Shown: positions 25,097-31,500 of the stretch, one piece after another
How positions within the stretch are numbered: the stretch's first letter is position 1
Layout: every line of letters starts with the position of its first letter
Assembly (NCBI RefSeq): GCF_964204645.1
Contig: NC_134035.1
Span: 2,058,001-2,122,000 of the forward strand
Direction: 5' to 3'
Length of the DNA stretch: 64,000 bases
DNA from: Tubulanus polymorphus
Taxonomy: Eukaryota > Nemertea > Palaeonemertea > Tubulaniformes > Tubulanidae
Program-made: the position numbers and the translations under genes
Notes under the pieces: generated by a model
What the model was told of the DNA's origin: nothing
The model's database searches: none
The model's input: only the letters and a program-made list of their open reading frames with translations

Positions 25097-27084
25097 AGAA
25101 CAGGTTAATTGAGTGATTTGGTGAGTAAGTAATTAGTGTTTGGCAAGGCATGAAGTAATATACTCCATATACCATATGTCGCTCATTGTTTTAAACACAT
25201 ACCGCATCAAATTTGGTTTAAATACGACCAGTGATACCGCGCGGTCTGAATAAACCATCGTTTTTGCATCCATTTTACGCTGTTAATTGAAGCATTGCCA
25301 AAAAAGTCTTCTTGAACTGATTTGAATCAGAGAAAATAGACTGCATTTTATGAACTAGATCAATTTTAACAAGTTTCCATGCCTACCATTTAGAATTATT
25401 TCCAAATCATCATGAATCATGGTTTGCGGTTATGGCAGGGGTTGACCTGATGGTTAAGTGATGGTTCGCTGATGGTATGACACCTATTTATTTGTTCATG
25501 TGACTGTACAATACAATGATACAATGTTTAGTTACTTCTGTGCTGTACTGTAGTAACCCTGTCCCGACAACCCTAAACTCTCAACCAGCCCATCAATGTC
25601 ACTCATGGAGACTGATATTGTATTCTTTCCGCATCCCCCATTCTGCTGCATGATGATGTCACAAATTATTGGCAACCAATCACGCTTCAAGTGGAAAGTC
25701 AACCATTTTGTATTAATGAGATTACTAGCTACACTGGGTTCACTGTAAATCTACAAGGGCTGAGCCAGGATTTTTGGAAGGTTTACTGAAGGGCACATGA
25801 GCACTCGTGAAGGGATGAAAGGGGTCTTAAGTGTTTCTCCCCAGAAAATTTTGAAATTTTGTTGCCCGAGGCTATTCGATAGCCATCATCAGGGAATACT
25901 TGATATTTCTTTATAAAATGGAAAAAGAAATTCCTAAAATATCTTGAGGGCACCTCAAGATATTAAAGGCGGGGGACTGGATCCGCCCTTGATATATTAA
26001 TTGTTTCTCCTGATTGTTAATGTATTTCTTTCTATTTTATATTTTACAGTGGAACCAATATTAATTGAGACGGTGGAGGATGGTCCGGAGGACGTGAAAG
26101 AGGCCATAGACCTCTTTCACTTGAACCTTGGTCCTGTCTTGGATGACCAGCTGGCAGACCCCGTTCCAGCTGCTGCCTCCCCGGATAGGCGCCCTAGGCA
26201 GCGGACCCTCCGGCAGCCGCACCCTCTTGCACAGAGGTGGTCCCGTCGCGTGGACGGGCGGCTGTGGGAGGGGGAGTTACGGGAGGTAAGCATCATCTCA
26301 ACATTAACTGTTTTTTTTATATTTCTCTCAGTTTTGATTTCGAATGAATTTCTCTCACACGAACAGTTTTTATGAATCACTTATAATATCTTTTCTTTAA
26401 TAATACTTTCATTTTCAGCGAGCCATCGTCATTTTTTTTTTTGCTTTATTTTCTAACCCTTTAGAATATTGTTTCCCAGATCGCGACGATTTATCTCTTT
26501 GTTTATATGTAATCAATTGTTTCATTATTTCAGCTCGGTTACTGATCCGAAAATTTTCTGTAAAAAATCACTTTTCAACCGATCATTTAGTAAATGAATG
26601 TTTTCTTTTTTTGCAGACGGGCACGCGCACCGCTCGGCATCGAAGACGACGCCGTCCGGCGGTTCGTCGCGGTGGTGTGGCGCCTCCCGAGGGGGAGCGA
26701 CGCGGTGGCGGAGGGGAGGAGATCGGCGTCGTGGCAGTTCCGGAGGTGGTGGAGGCGGTGCCGGTGCCGGAGCCGGAGCCGGAACCGGAACCGGTGTTTG
26801 AACCGGTCCCGGAGCCGGAGCCGGAACCGGAACCGGTAGAAGAGGAGATGGTCGTGGAGGTTGAGGAGGTAAGAGGGGTTCCTCCTGCCCCCGTGGAGCC
26901 GTTGGCCGCTGCCCCGGTTTCGGCGCTGGACAGAGTTCTGTCCAGCGACCGATGCCGCGCCGAAGTGCGGGTGGTGGCTCGCGGTTCCGTGGGACCGTGG
27001 GAGGAGCTTCTATCTTCGGATAGATCAAAGGCTCTTTTACATGATTTAAAATCGGTCTTGTTTAGGCGTGGGTACAGGGAGTAG
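3805..27084 (+). CDS. 47-exon micro-exon gene, nuclear-type low-complexity protein (whole gene span)
   Basis: I do not recognise the family. By eye, 47 exons with AG acceptors and mostly GTAAGT donors chain into one frame from ATG 3805 to TAG 27082-27084, about 814 residues. Forty-two exons are 54 nt or less (24, 27, 30, 33, 36, 45, 48 nt are common). All are phase 0-0 except the exons at 23344 (0-1), 23953 (1-1) and 26050 (1-0), whose phases fit each other; that fit is strong internal support. The protein runs: short basic start, three copies of a PEVLEEIPPP-led cassette, a more complex middle (13.1-13.7 kb), Ala/Thr/Lys/Pro repeats, basic NLS-like motifs (VTRKRCRSVDE, KRKLEVPAS, DPVSPKRARVGPVK, SPRLRRRR), then a helical-looking segment and a Pro-Glu acidic tail. 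A nuclear role is inference. Symmetric exons would allow many in-frame splice forms. The upstream 5' UTR exon and promoter were not found. Confidence 0.75.
4140..4265. repeat. Inverted-repeat-rich intronic element
   Basis: GGGGCCGGTTCCATAGTC is followed by several mutually inverse blocks (GTCTTAGACTTAAGATC, CTTAAGACCAGTCTTAAG). It lies in intron 1 and is probably the end of a MITE. The other end was not found. Confidence 0.4.
4352..5905 (+). CDS. Exon cassette, copy 1 (six micro-exons)
   Basis: Exons: 4352-4381 PEVLEEIPPP; 4618-4644 ITIEAEIHF; 5081-5113 FAAAAAATTTE; 5253-5276 NRQTATNT; 5495-5530 NSTTTRTTTAPE; 5882-5905 RKQTAAKA. All are phase 0-0 and follow AG acceptors with T-rich tracts. 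Donors are GTAAGT except at the Ala/Thr exon, where the sequence is GAA then GTTTGA. Compared with sister donors (ACA-GTAAGTTTGAA), one T appears to be lost (ACA-GAAGTTTGAA), so the original donor is broken. Read-through there gives GAA GTT TGA, an immediate stop. The exon must use the weak GTTTGA donor, be skipped in frame, or act as a poison exon. Flanking introns match cassettes 2 and 3 nearly base for base. Confidence 0.7.
6060..7613 (+). CDS. Exon cassette, copy 2 (six micro-exons)
   Basis: Exons: 6060-6089 PEVLEEIPPP; 6326-6352 ITVEAEIHF; 6787-6819 FAAAAAATTTE; 6959-6982 NRQTATNT; 7195-7239 NSATTTTTTKTTAPE; 7590-7613 RKQTAAKA. It lies 1708 bp after copy 1 in exact register, introns included, so it is a segmental tandem duplication. 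The fifth exon differs by expansion of ACG/ACA threonine codons, and exon two has Val for Ile. The broken GTTTGA donor is shared with copies 1 and 3, so it predates the duplication. Frame is kept throughout. Confidence 0.7.
7770..9336 (+). CDS. Exon cassette, copy 3 (six micro-exons, Ala expansion)
   Basis: Exons: 7770-7799 PEVLEEIPPP; 8036-8062 ITVEAEIHF; 8499-8552 Phe, 13 Ala, TTTE; 8692-8715 NRQTATNT; 8932-8964 NSTTTRTTAPE; 9313-9336 RKQTAAKA. It lies 1710 bp after copy 2. The third exon has a GCA trinucleotide expansion that raises the Ala run from 6 to 13, a likely length-polymorphic site. Its donor is again GTTTGA. After the last exon the shared intron sequence ends near 9.47 kb, which marks the edge of the duplicated block. 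Confidence 0.7.
9728..9772 (+). CDS. Micro-exon HHTGTRSTLASPDIE
   Basis: The acceptor CTTTTACAG ends at 9727 and the donor GTAAGT starts at 9773. The 45-nt, phase 0-0 exon reads HHTGTRSTLASPDIE. It is less repetitive than the cassette exons and has no paralogue that I see in the window. The next intron is the longest of the first half (3.4 kb) and carries inserted elements. Confidence 0.6.
10465..10652. repeat. 37-bp tandem repeat, each unit a hairpin
   Basis: About five units. Each has GAGTTAAGAA then the palindrome AACCGTATCGGTACGGTT (arms AACCGTA/TACGGTT, 4-nt loop). The fifth unit is degraded. Located in the 9.8-13.2 kb intron. Confidence 0.8.
11086..11172 (-). tRNA. tRNA-like pseudogene or tRNA-derived SINE head
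   Basis: On the minus strand, GGAGAGGCGCAGTGGCCAAG (A-box, Ser/Leu-like) is followed about 55 nt later by GGTTCAAACCC (B-box). No clean anticodon stem or acceptor stem forms, so a working tRNA is unlikely. Pol III promoter boxes are the only clear signal. Confidence 0.45.
11757..12211. repeat. Direct repeat pair around a CRE/CCAAT block
   Basis: About 66 bp at 11757-11822 (GAGCATTTCAAAATAACAAT...) recurs at 12147-12211. Between them, 11880-12070 is GC-richer with TGACGTCA (11916-11923) and two ATTGG boxes (about 11970 and 12030), a promoter-like combination. Bases 12115-12127 read GGGTTCGAATCCC, a B-box match without a convincing A-box. Confidence 0.45.
12212..12703. mobile_element. hAT-like MITE, 492 bp
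   Basis: The ends CAGTGTTGCCACTT and AAGTGGCAACTCTG are inverse with one mismatch, and AATATA flanks both sides. The direct repeat at 11757 shows the uninterrupted site (TTTGTAATATAAC), so insertion happened in one of two duplicated copies. hAT elements usually make 8-bp duplications; only six bases are clear here. Subterminal TCCGGATTT motifs occur at both ends. Confidence 0.7.
13161..13728 (+). CDS. Two larger exons of complex sequence (folded-domain candidate)
   Basis: Exon 13161-13241 (81 nt, donor GTAATG) begins EIETVFELKLGTSLRASF and ends TRKHP. Exon 13609-13728 (120 nt, donor GTAAGA) begins QVIVDTPRVHAIVVVRGPK, holds DNCYEYAHELRDRL and ends VAQE. Both are phase 0-0. Composition is balanced rather than low-complexity, with a beta-like run (VHAIVVV) followed by a likely amphipathic helix, so this is the best candidate for a folded domain in the protein. 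I do not recognise it. Codons here are GC-richer than the flanking introns, which supports coding use. Confidence 0.65.
14480..14910 (+). CDS. Three charged and Ala-rich micro-exons
   Basis: Exons: 14480-14506 TLKEKRKME; 14607-14633 RERKKKALE; 14863-14910 QTKAAAAAAAKTAAAF. The first two are highly charged and helix-prone, the third is Ala/Lys. The intron starts after the second and third exons (GTAAGTTTGAA) match those of the cassette exons at 5277 and 6983, so these exons derive from the same ancestral exon. All are phase 0-0. Confidence 0.65.
15442..17116 (+). CDS. Tandem two-exon unit, three copies (TKP/QKP...IPAR repeats)
   Basis: Six exons alternate between two types. Type A: 15442-15489 (QKPKTTAAV...VPAR), 16098-16133 and 16741-16776 (QKPTTTAAIPAR). 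Type B: 15783-15830, 16426-16473 and 17069-17116 (TKPTAAATAAAAIPAR). Acceptors are TTATTGCAG and donors GTAAGT; every exon is phase 0-0. Copies 2 and 3 are 643 bp apart and almost identical, introns included, so the duplication is recent (or an assembly duplicate). Lys-Pro-Thr-Ala composition resembles linker-histone or protamine-like tails, but that is composition only. Confidence 0.7.
17393..18385 (+). CDS. Four micro-exons turning basic (NLS-like)
   Basis: Exons: 17393-17419 KPTAAAPKE; 17684-17719 CKQTITTTTTKE; 17903-17935 VTRKRCRSVDE (donor GTCAGT); 18350-18385 QPVSPPKCRREE. All are phase 0-0. The last resembles the exon at 21528 (DPVSPKRARV...). The introns just upstream of both also share a 150-200 bp block, so the two exons look like duplicates. 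Arg/Lys clusters with SP sites suggest a nuclear, phosphorylatable protein (inference). Confidence 0.6.
17990..18349. repeat. Intronic repeat shared with 21.3-22.0 and 32.4-32.6 kb
   Basis: A block containing TCTCTGCACCCACAGCTTAT and TGAAGACTTGACCATTATTT recurs at about 21350-21510 (diverged), 21770-21970 and, inverted, 32390-32585. It lies upstream of the related exons at 18350 and 21528, consistent with exon-plus-intron duplication. Confidence 0.6.
18994..20858 (+). CDS. Four acidic and mixed micro-exons
   Basis: Exons: 18994-19020 DINLFDDLW (donor GTAAAT); 19158-19211 begins NDDFPEPPPPEPEAP and ends TII; 20138-20170 ESEIARIVQID; 20826-20858 RNEFHTCVNVP (donor GTAAAT). All are phase 0-0. 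DINLFDDLW is a short acidic-aromatic stretch like many transactivation or docking motifs, but such motifs are too short to assign. The exon at 20826 has the weakest context of the set. Confidence 0.55.
19790..19985. repeat. About 120-bp tandem duplication in intron
   Basis: CTCGGTCACAGTTTGTATCG...GAATATTC...ACCGAGTT occurs twice, near 19805 and 19930, with moderate divergence. The rest of this intron (19212-20137) shows no gene. Confidence 0.55.
20974..22749 (+). CDS. Four basic/proline micro-exons (KRKLEVPAS to SPRLRRRR)
   Basis: Exons: 20974-21000 KRKLEVPAS (donor GTGAGT); 21528-21569 DPVSPKRARVGPVK; 22404-22442 TETPATPPPPQAD; 22699-22749 RDEIPPLRRSPRLRRRR. All are phase 0-0. PKRARV resembles the classical monopartite NLS class, and the Arg-rich last exon could bind nucleic acid or act as a second NLS. 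The exons at 21528 and 22699 have recognisable relatives in the inverted copy at 31.8-33.7 kb. Confidence 0.65.
21033..21155. repeat. 20-bp minisatellite
   Basis: Five to six copies of GTCTCTCCGTCTGTCCGCCT directly after the exon at 20974. The continuous frames on both strands here are repeat artefacts. Confidence 0.85.
22195..22335. repeat. 56-bp tandem repeat (GGAACTGGGTCC family)
   Basis: About 2.5 copies of AACTGTGGRACTGGGTCC plus GAACTGCGGAGCCAGGTTCTG. The related array at 23600-23805 has about five shorter units (GGAACTGGATCCTGAGTTCA). The same family is at 170-235. Confidence 0.75.
23344..24018 (+). CDS. Ala-rich exon and helical exon (phase 0-1 and 1-1)
   Basis: Exon 23344-23395 (52 nt) reads AENAAAAPAAPVDATEN and ends one base into a codon. 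Exon 23953-24018 (66 nt) completes that codon as Val and reads VIEEIRRNIAADPRYLLNF then LTR, ending one base into the next codon. The second looks like an amphipathic helix. The phase change here and its correct closure at 26050 argue that this chain is real. A relative of the second exon in the inverted copy (31790-31855) keeps its length and frame but has lost the acceptor AG. Confidence 0.65.
23600..23805. repeat. GGAACTGGATCC-family tandem repeat
   Basis: About five units of GGAACTGGATCCTGAGTTCA followed by GAGTTAACTC with variable spacing, in the intron before the exon at 23953. Confidence 0.7.
24084..24102. repeat. Poly-C run
   Basis: Nineteen consecutive C within the 24.0-26.0 kb intron. 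Likely length-variable. Confidence 0.9.
24278..24445 (-). mobile_element. Foldback element with hammerhead-like core
   Basis: Near-perfect 48-bp arms (24278-24325 and 24398-24445) enclose a core. On the minus strand the core reads CTGAAGA, T, a 6-bp stem GACTAT/ATAGTC with a 6-nt loop, then GAAAC. This follows the hammerhead order CUGANGA - stem II - GAAA, except for one extra U before the stem. Such cores are known from Penelope-like elements and retrozymes; activity is unproven. Confidence 0.55.
24740..24903. mobile_element. Truncated piggyBac-like MITE
   Basis: Inverse of the left half of the element at 2048-2343, ending CACTGAAAGGGTTAA. The opposite terminus is missing. Shares the ACACCGCGCCGTGGTGTAGA block. 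Confidence 0.65.
24996..25029 (-). other. Second hammerhead-like core
   Basis: The minus strand reads CTGACGA, T, stem GATCTC/GAGATC with a 6-nt loop, GAAAC. The layout equals the core at 24347-24377 although the stem sequence differs, so the structure rather than the sequence is kept. Confidence 0.5.
25060..25096. repeat. (TA)n microsatellite
   Basis: Mostly alternating TA with short interruptions. Confidence 0.85.
25200..25430. mobile_element. Partial palindromic foldback copy
   Basis: CAAATTTGGTTTAAATACGA through CCATGCCTACCATTTAGAAT is related to the arms of the element at 2348-2770, rearranged. The next 25430-26049 holds no gene. Confidence 0.45.
25870..25892 (-). other. Third hammerhead-like half core
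   Basis: The minus strand reads CTGATGA, T, stem GGCTAT/ATAGCC with a 3-nt loop, but continues TCGGGCAAC in place of GAAAC, so it is degraded. Confidence 0.35.
26050..26285 (+). CDS. Exon with acidic helical segment then Arg-rich segment
   Basis: 236 nt, entered in phase 1 and left in phase 0 at donor GTAAGC. The acceptor ATTTTACAG ends at 26049. It reads EPILIETVEDGPEDVKEAID, continues through LFHLNLGPVLDDQLADP, then a Pro/Arg-rich part, and ends RLWEGELRE. The first half, with the preceding exon, may form one helical domain. The 2-kb intron before it carries a poly-C run, a TA repeat and several foldback elements. Two truncated relatives of this exon lie in the inverted copy (31888-31934 and 33568-33699). 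Confidence 0.7.
26617..27084 (+). CDS. Terminal coding exon: Arg-rich, Pro-Glu repeat, unique C-terminus
   Basis: The acceptor TTTTTTTGCAG ends at 26616; the stop TAG is at 27082-27084; 155 residues. Order: basic start (TGTRTARHRRRRRPAVRRGG), Gly-rich link, an acidic run of alternating Pro-Glu (EPEPEPEPVFEPVPEPEPEP) repeated on both sides of a Phe, an EEE/VEVEE patch, then a balanced C-terminus containing DRVLSSDRCRAEVRVVARGS and ending LFRRGYRE. It is the most GC-rich coding stretch in the window. The minus-strand open frame over it is a shadow. No obvious AATAAA was seen in the next 1.8 kb. Confidence 0.75.
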   Translation, partial: TGTRTARHRRRRRPAVRRGGVAPPEGERRGGGGEEIGVVAVPEVVEAVPVPEPEPEPEPVFEPVPEPEPEPEPVEEEMVVEVEEVRGVPPAPVEPLAAAPVSALDRVLSSDRCRAEVRVVARGSVGPWEELLSSDRSKALLHDLKSVLFRRGYRE

Positions 27085-27171
27085 ATGAATCGTAAATGAT
27101 CCAGTAACGAGGTAGGCTTGTTTGTTCACTGCTTCACTGGGTCATTTACGATTCAACTGCTTCCTGTATCC
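27070..27171 (+). other. Long hairpin covering the stop codon
   Basis: Arms 27070-27105 and 27136-27171 are inverted repeats of 36 bp with a 30-nt loop. Five positions differ from perfect DNA complementarity. In plus-strand RNA four of these become G-U pairs and only one (A-A) stays unpaired; in minus-strand RNA all four would be A-C mismatches. The left arm includes the last codons and the TAG. A role in read-through, 3' UTR control or small-RNA processing is possible but inferred. Confidence 0.6.
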
Positions 27172-27225
27172 GGGTAATCAGCAGTTCAACGAAACAGTTT
27201 TTTTCATCGGTCATGGTAGTCAGTT

Positions 27226-27910
27226 AATCAGCAGTAGTAGTGTAGTCATTCAGTCAAGTTACGCAGTCATACTAGTCATTTTTTGGTTAGTAGTAGTCAC
27301 TAATTTGTAGTCAGTGACTCGTAGTAGTCATTTTGTCATTAATAGTAATAGTATTGGTGACTCTGTAGCAGTCACTCAATCACAGCAGTCATGATCAGTA
27401 GTAGTCAGTAAGTCTTTATAAGTCAGTTGTAGTAGTCATTTTTTGGTTAGTATTAGTCACTAAGTTGTCAGTGACTCGTAGTAGTCATTTTGTCATTAAT
27501 AGTAATAGTATTGGTGACTCTGTAGCAGTCACTCAATCACAGTAGTCATGATCAGTAGTATTCAGTAAGTCTTTATAAGTCAGTTGTAGTAGTCATTTTT
27601 TGGTTAATAGAAGTCACTTATTTGTAGCCAGTGACTCGTAGTAGTCATTTTGACATTAATAGTAATAGTATTGGTGACTCTGTAGCAGTCACTCAATCAC
27701 AGCAGTCATGATCAGTAGTAGTCAGTAAGTCTTTATAAGTCAGTTGTAGTAGTCATTTTTTGGTTATAAGTTGTAGTCAGTGACTCGTAGTAATCATTTT
27801 GTCATTAATAGTAATAGTATTGGTGACTCTGTAGCAGTCACTCAATCACAGCAGTCATGATCAGTTGTAGTCAGTAAGTCTTTGTCAGTCAGTGACTCGG
27901 TCGTAGTAGT
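27226..27910. repeat. 157-bp tandem repeat, about four copies
   Basis: ATTGGTGACTCTGTAGCAGT recurs with spacings of about 157, 160 and 149 bp (near 27353, 27510, 27670, 27819). Units are rich in GTAGTAGTCA. It begins soon after the stop codon of the micro-exon gene and may lie in its 3' UTR. Confidence 0.8.
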
Positions 27911-28144
27911 CAGTTGAAAGTCGATCAGTCGATAAATTGATAATCAGCTCAATTGAGTTCAGATTATTCGAAAAACCGTCGATCGATATCTCGGCATTTT
28001 TTTAAACCGATTTTTTCTAAAACAATATTTTGCGTGTCAAACATTTTTTCGACGTGTTCGCCTCGTCGATATTTTCTAATTTTCAACAATTTGAGTAAAA
28101 ATTACTCTTTGCGAAAATTGCGGTCAATTTTCCAAGTGCAGATA

Positions 28145-28410
28145 CTATAAGGTACAGGTGCAGATCCTTTTAGGTACAGGTGCAGATGCTCTCAGGTACA
28201 GGTGCAGATCCTTTTAGGTGCAGGTGCTGTTAGGTGCTTGGTACATATGTATTCAGGTACTAAGTATGCATATGACCAGTTGTACACATGGCTGGATGTA
28301 CTCATGACTAGGTGTGCACATGGCTGGGTGTGCACATGGCTGGATGTACACATGACTAGGTGTACACATGACTAGGTATATACATGGCTAGGTATTCTTG
28401 TGACTAGTCA
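28145..28410. repeat. Two short tandem arrays
   Basis: GGTACAGGTGCAGATCCTTT-type units (28150-28260) are followed by 18-bp CATGGCTGGATGTACA/CATGACTAGGTGTACA units (28285-28405). No gene. Confidence 0.75.
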
Positions 28411-28924
28411 GACTCTGTATTCTGTTTTACTAGTTGCTATCATTGTTTCTATGGTTGGGCTACCTCTCGGAGTTACTAGTCATATCTCGATATGAATCGT
28501 ACGGTGCTGGGTTTATGGCCGCAGATCCGGGCCTTCCGGAGATAAACTCGCACAAAACATTCATCCCATTCTTCCAGAGCTGGCAATGGCGTATTTCCGT
28601 CGGAAGTGACGGAATAGGAGGTATAAAATCTCCCGAGGCTGTAGCACGAGGCATAAGACCTCCCGAGGCTGCAGTAGGAGGTCCTCCCGAGGTTGCAGGA
28701 GGGTGGTCATGTACCCTCCTAGCGAGCGCAGGATGTGCACTAACCCCCCTGGCTCGCTGTGCCGAGATCTTGGCCCCCCCCTCTTCCTACCTTTTTTTTT
28801 TTATAGTTTAGGTTTAGTGATAGTTTAGGCTTTATTATTACAATTTTAAGGAGTTCGGTTTTTTTTCTTTTTTTTCTTATCTAACATAAGTCTTATATTT
28901 TTCTGTCTGTGGTAGATTTTTCGG
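28411..28924. other. GC-rich block, no gene supported
   Basis: Contains a diverged CCCGAGGCTG repeat (about 28630-28700). An open frame at 28434-28811 has no splice or codon support. The block then runs into T-rich sequence. Confidence 0.4.
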
Positions 28925-29365
28925 GATAATTTTCTTAATCTTTTGAACGCATGCCTCGAGTTTGGTCTTGATATGATAGTGAAACGGTGCTGTCTAAATG
29001 AACTAGCTTTTATATCCATTTTATGCTGTATTGAAAGATAGAAAAAGAATCTACTCTTGTTGAATAAGAGAAAAGAGACTCCATTTTTTTCATTTCTAAC
29101 TGTGTTTCCAATTTCTTCAAGCCGACAAATTATAATTTTGATCATTTGGAAAATATTTCAGTATTTAGGCGTGAAAGGTGTAGGCTAATTTCTGAACTTA
29201 ATTTATTTTTGATTTATTTAAAAAAAATTGAGTCTATTGTTCTCCCTATTAGACTTGTTGACAATTCTTCGATACAGTGTAAAATGGATTATAAGAAACA
29301 ATGTTTTATTCAGAGTACGCAGTTTCACTTGTCGTTTAAGCCCAAGTTGAGGCAAGTGTTCAAAT
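28925..29365. mobile_element. Palindromic foldback element, full copy
   Basis: The left arm (CTCGAGTTTGGTCTTGATAT...) and the right arm (...AAGCCCAAGTTGAGGCAAG) are imperfect inverses, as in the element at 2348-2770. The short open frames inside are not genes. Confidence 0.5.
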
Positions 29366-30217
29366 GATTCAAGGAAATATCCGAAAAAATCGATCCCAGA
29401 CAAAATATATTAGGTTTAACTTAGGCAAAATTCTAGGCAAAATTTTTTCTGCGTCGGGAACTACTGAGAATGTTTTGATATTTTAGAAAATTTTTGAAAT
29501 AATCATTATTAAGATTGGTCTTCTTTTGTTTTTTCTCAGAAGAACGTAATTGAAAATTTGAAATAGATTTGGAGTTTGGATTTCATAACAATTCGTGATG
29601 TTTCGATCCTAGGCAAAGTTAAACAAAAACGTTTGGAAACTCGTTTAAGGAGTTGATACTTTTTTGTGAATCCATTAATTGAATGAAATATTCGAAATTA
29701 ATTTCAACGTTTCAATTACGAAGCTTCTCTTAGTATGTGTGTGCGTGTGTGTGTGTGAATGTTGTATACAGTGAATGTTGGTTCTGTTTTTGCGAGAATG
29801 ATTGTTAGTTCTTCACGCGTGTCGTCTGAACCCATTAAACCCTGGGATGGGGTGTAGGGACATGGTTGAGGATGGGTTCGGGTTGTGGGGGTGGTTGGTA
29901 TTCCTATGTGGGCCCAGTTTCACGAAGATATTCAGTTTAGGATTGAGTTAGAACCAATCATTGTCAAATTATACTTCGTGAAACTGGGTTCGTTGCTCTT
30001 TAGACCATTCTTAAAAATCATATAGCAAAAATATTCAAAATTTGTCACAATATTTTCAGAAATTCCTGATTTTTTTCCAAACACTTTTTTAGGTATTTCG
30101 TTTTCTTAGGTTTTTTTTTCTTAGACTTTTTTTTGTAGGCCCTCCCCATTTATCTTGGCACGTAAATTCTTGGTATTTTCACTTAGTATAACTGGATATT
30201 GCATCCCTAGTTTTGGC
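29366..30217. other. AT-rich spacer with an 18-bp inverted repeat
   Basis: No gene seen. Bases 29922-29989 have CCCAGTTTCACGAAG and CTTCGTGAAACTGGG as inverse ends of a 70-bp element. A short (TG)n lies at about 29740-29757. Confidence 0.5.
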
Positions 30218-30672
30218 TCCCTCTTTCCTCTACCCTCTACCCTGCTCCTCCTCTCTCTTCTTTTCCTCCTCCCTTCCACGTTTCTTGCCTCTCTCCTTTA
30301 CCATCCTCTCCTTACCCTAACCCTCTTCCTCTCATCCTCTCCCATACCTGATCCTCCCTCTCTCCCTTTCCTCTTCACATCCTCTTCCCTACCCTGCCCT
30401 AATCTCTTCTCTCTATGCTCTGCCCTCCTCTTTCACTTCCTCTTGTCCTCCCTCCCTGCATCCCTCCCTCCCTCCCTGCATCCCTCCCTCCCTGCATCCC
30501 TCCCTCCCTCCCTCATATCCTCTTCTCTTTATACTCTGCCCTCCTCCTTACCTCTTTTCTATCTCCCTCTTACTCCCATTTCTGCTCCCCTCCCAAATTC
30601 TCCCATAGTCCTGCCCTATTCCCTCCCTGGTCTACCCACTCCCCTCTAAATTGTTGCTGAGCTTTTACTCAG
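30218..30672 (+). repeat. 0.45-kb pyrimidine tract
   Basis: Almost pure C/T on the plus strand, including CCCTCCCTGCATCCCT repeats (30445-30510). It ends in TTTTACTCAG, a 3' splice site, so it may be an overgrown polypyrimidine tract. The long open frames in it are low-complexity artefacts. Confidence 0.75.
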
Positions 30673-30754
30673 GTCCACGTTGCCGGTGCAGATATCAAGA
30701 ATTTACGCCCAACACGCGCCGCGAGCACGCATTCAGCCAGCAATATGGGAAGAT
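30673..30754 (+). CDS. Candidate isolated exon
   Basis: 82 nt between acceptor TTTTACTCAG and donor GTAAGA. Clearly GC-richer than its surroundings. The first frame is open and starts VHVAGADIKNLRPTRAAS. No partner exon was identified. It could be an exon of an unseen gene or an unused GC-rich patch. Confidence 0.3.
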
Positions 30755-30939
30755 GTAAGAGGGTTTTCAAAAGCGGGTATTCTGGTTGGTCTGGATATGG
30801 TCATCTTCCTGGTTAGACCGCTACGATTCACGGGATATGTCCAGTAACTCCCCAGAGGTTTCTCCAACCCTCTGGAAACAATGATAACAACTATTAAAAC
30901 ACGAATGCAGTCTCTGACTAGTCACCTGAATACTTAGTC

Positions 30940-31095
30940 ATGTGTGTATCTAGTCATGTGTGTATCTAGTCATGTGTATGTCTAGTCATGTGTATGTCTA
31001 GTCATGTGTATGTCTAGGCATGTGTATGTCTAGGTTTGTGTATGTCTAGTTATGTGTATGTCTAGTTATGTGTATATTTAGTCACATGTATACTA
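30940..31095. repeat. 16-bp TCATGTGTATGTCTAG repeat
   Basis: About nine or ten copies with small changes, similar in content to the array at 28285-28405. Confidence 0.8.
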
Positions 31096-31189
31096 AGTTA
31101 TTCTTATAAAGGTACATTCTCAAATTATAGACACCAAATTATTTTTTCGATTTTTGCTATGCATCCGTTTACGATGTGCGGATTATACC

Positions 31190-31500
31190 GTATGGTTCCC
31201 ACAGAACAGGGAAATTGGGAAAAACTTGGGAATTTTGTAATAATAATTCCCGGTTTGGAAATATTTGGGAATTTGAAAAATTTTCCTTATATCAGGAAAA
31301 TACTTGGGAAATTCATTATATTTCACATGTTGCATTTGCCAAGGGCAACTTTCTTCAGCAATTTCCCTTGAAAATCACCTTTATCAACCAGTCACCGCTA
31401 AAATGTTGACTGTTGCATGACGATATGTGTTCATTGCCATTTGGGAAAATTGAAAAATCACCCATGAAATACTTGGGAATTCTGAATTCATATAACTGAG
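31190..31500. repeat. Dispersed 320-bp repeat, copy 2
   Basis: Same orientation and extent as 3268-3585. The short open frames within it are not genes. Confidence 0.65.

Noticed and set aside
26525-27028. Minus-strand 167-aa Pro-rich frame
   Set aside because: Antisense shadow of the terminal exon; the plus-strand frame has the matching splice acceptor and phase.
28434-28811. 125-aa open frame as a small membrane protein
   Set aside because: No splice sites or codon signal, and it contains a short CCCGAGGCTG repeat; a chance frame in a GC-rich patch is simpler.
30155-30660. 164-aa Leu/Pro/Ser-rich frame
   Set aside because: It is the pyrimidine tract read as protein.
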